A stretch of DNA of 7,585 nucleotides from Burkholderiales bacterium (GTDB lineage: Bacteria > Pseudomonadota > Gammaproteobacteria > Burkholderiales > SG8-39). This document shows, piece by piece, positions 6,287-7,585 of this stretch. The stretch is taken from contig SXNB01000086.1 in assembly GCA_005777205.1 (NCBI GenBank), forward strand, positions 1 to 7,585, in the 5' to 3' direction. Position numbers and translations under genes: made by a program. Every line of letters begins with the position of its first letter. Positions within the stretch are counted from its first letter, which is position 1. Below the pieces are notes generated by a model. That model saw only the letters and a list, made by a program, of their open reading frames with translations. It ran no database searches and had not been told where the DNA came from.

Positions 6287-6305
6287 GAAAAAATTTATTC
6301 TTTTC
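6287..6305. promoter_or_regulatory. AT-rich imperfect inverted repeat in the cupin-Lrp divergent region
   Basis: GAAAA (6287-6291) and TTTTC (6301-6305) flank an A/T-rich centre, giving a 19-bp imperfect palindrome of the loose kind bound by Lrp-family proteins. It lies directly upstream of the cupin gene's AGGAGG. The function is inferred. Confidence 0.3.
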
Positions 6306-6315
6306 GTACCCCCAT

Positions 6316-6326
6316 TTAAGGCTTAA
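6316..6326. promoter_or_regulatory. 11-bp palindrome TTAAGGCTTAA
   Basis: TTAAG and CTTAA flank a single central G in the middle of the divergent region between the cupin and Lrp genes. It may be an operator half of a larger Lrp array or overlap a -10 element. It is seen directly; function unknown. Confidence 0.3.
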
Positions 6327-6328
6327 TT

Positions 6329-6345
6329 GGAGAACGTTATTCTCC
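6329..6345. promoter_or_regulatory. Candidate Lrp-type operator GGAGAA-N5-TTCTCC
   Basis: A perfect 6-bp inverted repeat with a 5-bp centre ends 11 bp before the Lrp-family start codon. Its core agrees with the E. coli Lrp consensus YAGHAWATTWTDCTR at 11 of 15 positions. Together with the two inverted repeats at 6287-6305 and 6316-6326, about one to two helical turns apart, it suggests a multi-site operator for autoregulation and control of the divergent cupin gene. Confidence 0.45.
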
Positions 6346-6356
6346 TAGACGAGCGC

Positions 6357-6815
6357 ATGACCATGGACCGCACGGACCGCAGGATCCTCGCGCTGCTGCA
6401 GGAGGACGCCACGCTCCCGGTGGCCGAGTTGGCGCGCCGGGTGCAGCTGTCGCAGACGCCTTGCTGGAAGCGCCTGCAAAAGCTGAAGGCCGCGGGCGTA
6501 ATCCGCAAGCAGGTGGTGCTATGTGACCCGAGCAAGCTGGGCTTGGGCACCACGGTGTTCGTCGCCGTGCGCACCAGCCAGCACAACGACGCCTGGCTGC
6601 GCAAGTTCGACGCTGCGGTGAAGACCATCCCCGAGATCGTCGAGGTGTATCGGATGAGCGGCGAAGTGGACTACCTGCTGCGCGTGGTGACCTCGGACAT
6701 CGCGGGGTACGACGCGGTCTACCGCCGCCTGATTAAGGCGGTGGAACTCTCGGACGTGAGTTCCAGCTTCGCCATGGAAACCATCAAGTCCACCACGGCG
6801 CTGCCGCTCGGGTAG
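6357..6815 (+). CDS. Lrp/AsnC-family transcriptional regulator
   Basis: The 152-aa product has the standard Lrp layout. The N-terminal winged helix-turn-helix begins MDRTDRRILALLQEDA (3-18) with the recognition helix around LSQTPCWKRLQKLKAAGVI (31-49). A linker is followed by the RAM ligand-binding and oligomerisation domain (about 66-145; VFVAVRTS, VVEVYRMSG-type turn at 94-102, DYLLRVVTSD at 105-114). Such proteins form octamers or dimers and respond to amino acids. The ATG at 6357 is chosen because the family normally starts just before the DRTD motif; the ATG at 6363 is almost equivalent. A TTG at 6327 would add ten residues and place the operator-like repeat inside the gene, although it has an AAGG five bases upstream. 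Its divergent partner is a cysteine-dioxygenase-like gene, so cysteine or a related thiol is a reasonable effector guess. The feruloyl-CoA synthase gene follows after 32 bp and is probably cotranscribed. Confidence 0.93.
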   Translation: MTMDRTDRRILALLQEDATLPVAELARRVQLSQTPCWKRLQKLKAAGVIRKQVVLCDPSKLGLGTTVFVAVRTSQHNDAWLRKFDAAVKTIPEIVEVYRMSGEVDYLLRVVTSDIAGYDAVYRRLIKAVELSDVSSSFAMETIKSTTALPLG

Positions 6816-6832
6816 CGGATTAGAATCCGCCC

Positions 6833-6839
6833 GGGAGGA
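6833..6839 (+). promoter_or_regulatory. Ribosome binding site of feruloyl-CoA synthase gene
   Basis: GGGAGGA lies 8 nt upstream of the ATG at 6848 and fixes that start. No terminator is visible in the 32-bp gap after the Lrp gene. Confidence 0.8.
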
Positions 6840-6847
6840 TTCGCAAC

Positions 6848-7585
6848 ATGCGGCTGCATACCCGCCTGCGCTACGCGCCGGCCGAAGTCCTGGTCGAGAA
6901 ACGCGCCGACGGTGCCACGATCCTGCGCTCGCCGCAGCTGCTTCGACCTCATGCACGCGCAGTCGGCGACTGGCTGGTCCACTGGCACGAGCGCGCGCCC
7001 GAGCGCACGTTCCTCGCTGAACGGAAGGGCGATGGCTGGCGGCGCGTGAGCTACGCGGAGGCACTGGCGAGCGCGCGCCGCATCGGGCAGGCGCTGCTCG
7101 ACCGAGGCCTGGGACCGGACAAGCCGGTGGCCATTCTGTCGGACAACAGCATCGACCATGCGCTGCTTGCACTGGGCACGATGCACGCCGGCGTTTCGGT
7201 GGCGCCGATCTCGCCCGCCTACTCCCTGATGTCGAAGGACTTCGCCAAGCTGAAGCAGATCTTTGCGCTGCTCAAGCCGGGGCTGGTGTTCGCCGCCGAC
7301 CCCGAGAAGTTCGCCCCTGCCCTGGCGGCTGTCGGGGCGACCTCGACCCCGGTGGCGACGCTGCTGGAGACCCATCCGGGCGCCACGATCGATGTGGCGT
7401 TCTCCCGCATCACGCCGAACACGGTGGCGAAGATCCTGTTCACTTCGGGCTCAACCGGGATGCCGAAGGGCGTGATTAATACGCAGCGCATGCTGTGCTC
7501 CAACCAGGAGAGCTGGGCGCAGCTGTGGCCGTTCGTGGAGGAGCGGCCGCAGGTGCTGGTGGACTGGCTGCCCTGGACCCACACC
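6848..7585 (+). CDS. fcs: Feruloyl-CoA synthase, N-terminal 246 residues; 3' part beyond window
   Basis: This is the start of an adenylate-forming (ANL) acyl-CoA ligase that activates ferulate and related hydroxycinnamates to CoA thioesters using ATP and CoA in the cytoplasm. The phosphate-binding motif LFTSGSTGMPKGV is at residues 197-209. Stretches characteristic, from memory, of the feruloyl-CoA synthase subfamily are FLAERKGDGWRRVSYAEAL (55-73), SVAPISPAYSLMSKDFAKL (117-135), VINTQRMLCSNQ (209-220) and the C-terminal edge VLVDWLPWTHT (236-246). About 246 of an expected 600 or so residues are present, with an intact open frame. The start has a strong ribosome binding site. It stands just behind the Lrp gene, likely in one transcript, although an internal promoter cannot be excluded. 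Other aryl-CoA ligases remain possible, but the subfamily match is good. Confidence 0.88.
   Translation, partial: MRLHTRLRYAPAEVLVEKRADGATILRSPQLLRPHARAVGDWLVHWHERAPERTFLAERKGDGWRRVSYAEALASARRIGQALLDRGLGPDKPVAILSDNSIDHALLALGTMHAGVSVAPISPAYSLMSKDFAKLKQIFALLKPGLVFAADPEKFAPALAAVGATSTPVATLLETHPGATIDVAFSRITPNTVAKILFTSGSTGMPKGVINTQRMLCSNQESWAQLWPFVEERPQVLVDWLPWTHT

Noticed and set aside
6519..7375. Minus-strand open frames opposite the Lrp and feruloyl-CoA synthase genes
   Set aside because: The plus strand encodes clear family proteins here; the opposite frames show only GC-driven low-complexity sequence.

Overview
This 7.6-kb stretch is dense, high-GC bacterial chromosome with short intergenic gaps. 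The gene families (feruloyl-CoA synthase, CouR/FerC-type MarR plus crotonase, IlvD/Edd dehydratase, Lrp/AsnC regulator, MTHFR-like protein) and the base composition suggest a proteobacterium, most likely a betaproteobacterium of the Burkholderiales. The taxonomic guess is inference. No RNA genes, insertion sequences, CRISPR arrays or phage genes were seen.

Left end (1-790): a MarR-type repressor gene and the 5' part of a crotonase-fold enoyl-CoA hydratase gene form a minus-strand operon with an ATGA stop/start overlap. A perfect 14-bp AT-rich palindrome lies just upstream of the MarR start and covers a plausible -10 box. Next (869-1637, plus) is a Pro/Ala-rich, probably exported protein gene split by a one-base frameshift in a run of five C. 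It converges on a minus-strand IlvD/Edd-family dehydratase (1647-3350), which carries all three [2Fe-2S] cysteines and looks more like a sugar-acid dehydratase than biosynthetic IlvD. Divergent from it, across only 31 bp, is an alpha/beta hydrolase (3382-4191).

Middle (4192-5730): after a 101-bp gap with two small hairpins comes a two-gene unit. It encodes a 186-aa protein with an N-terminal helix-turn-helix-like segment and an unrecognised C-terminal domain, overlapping by 35 bp a divergent methylenetetrahydrofolate reductase-like gene. The latter's 3' end overlaps by 15 bp the 3' end of a minus-strand cysteine-dioxygenase-family cupin gene (5716-6261).

Right end (6262-7585): the cupin gene is divergent from an Lrp/AsnC regulator gene (6357-6815). 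The ~95-bp AT-rich region between them holds three inverted repeats, one resembling an Lrp box. Directly behind the Lrp gene, with a good ribosome binding site, is the 5' part of a feruloyl-CoA synthase gene running off the window.

Functional reading (inference): feruloyl-CoA synthase at one end and the MarR/crotonase pair at the other fit a hydroxycinnamate (ferulate/coumarate) catabolic neighbourhood. The MTHFR-like enzyme could handle one-carbon units released by O-demethylation of ferulate-derived vanillate. The cupin/Lrp pair looks like a separate thiol (cysteine) catabolic module. I do not see proof of a new system. The least explained element is the HTH-containing protein coupled to the MTHFR-like enzyme.
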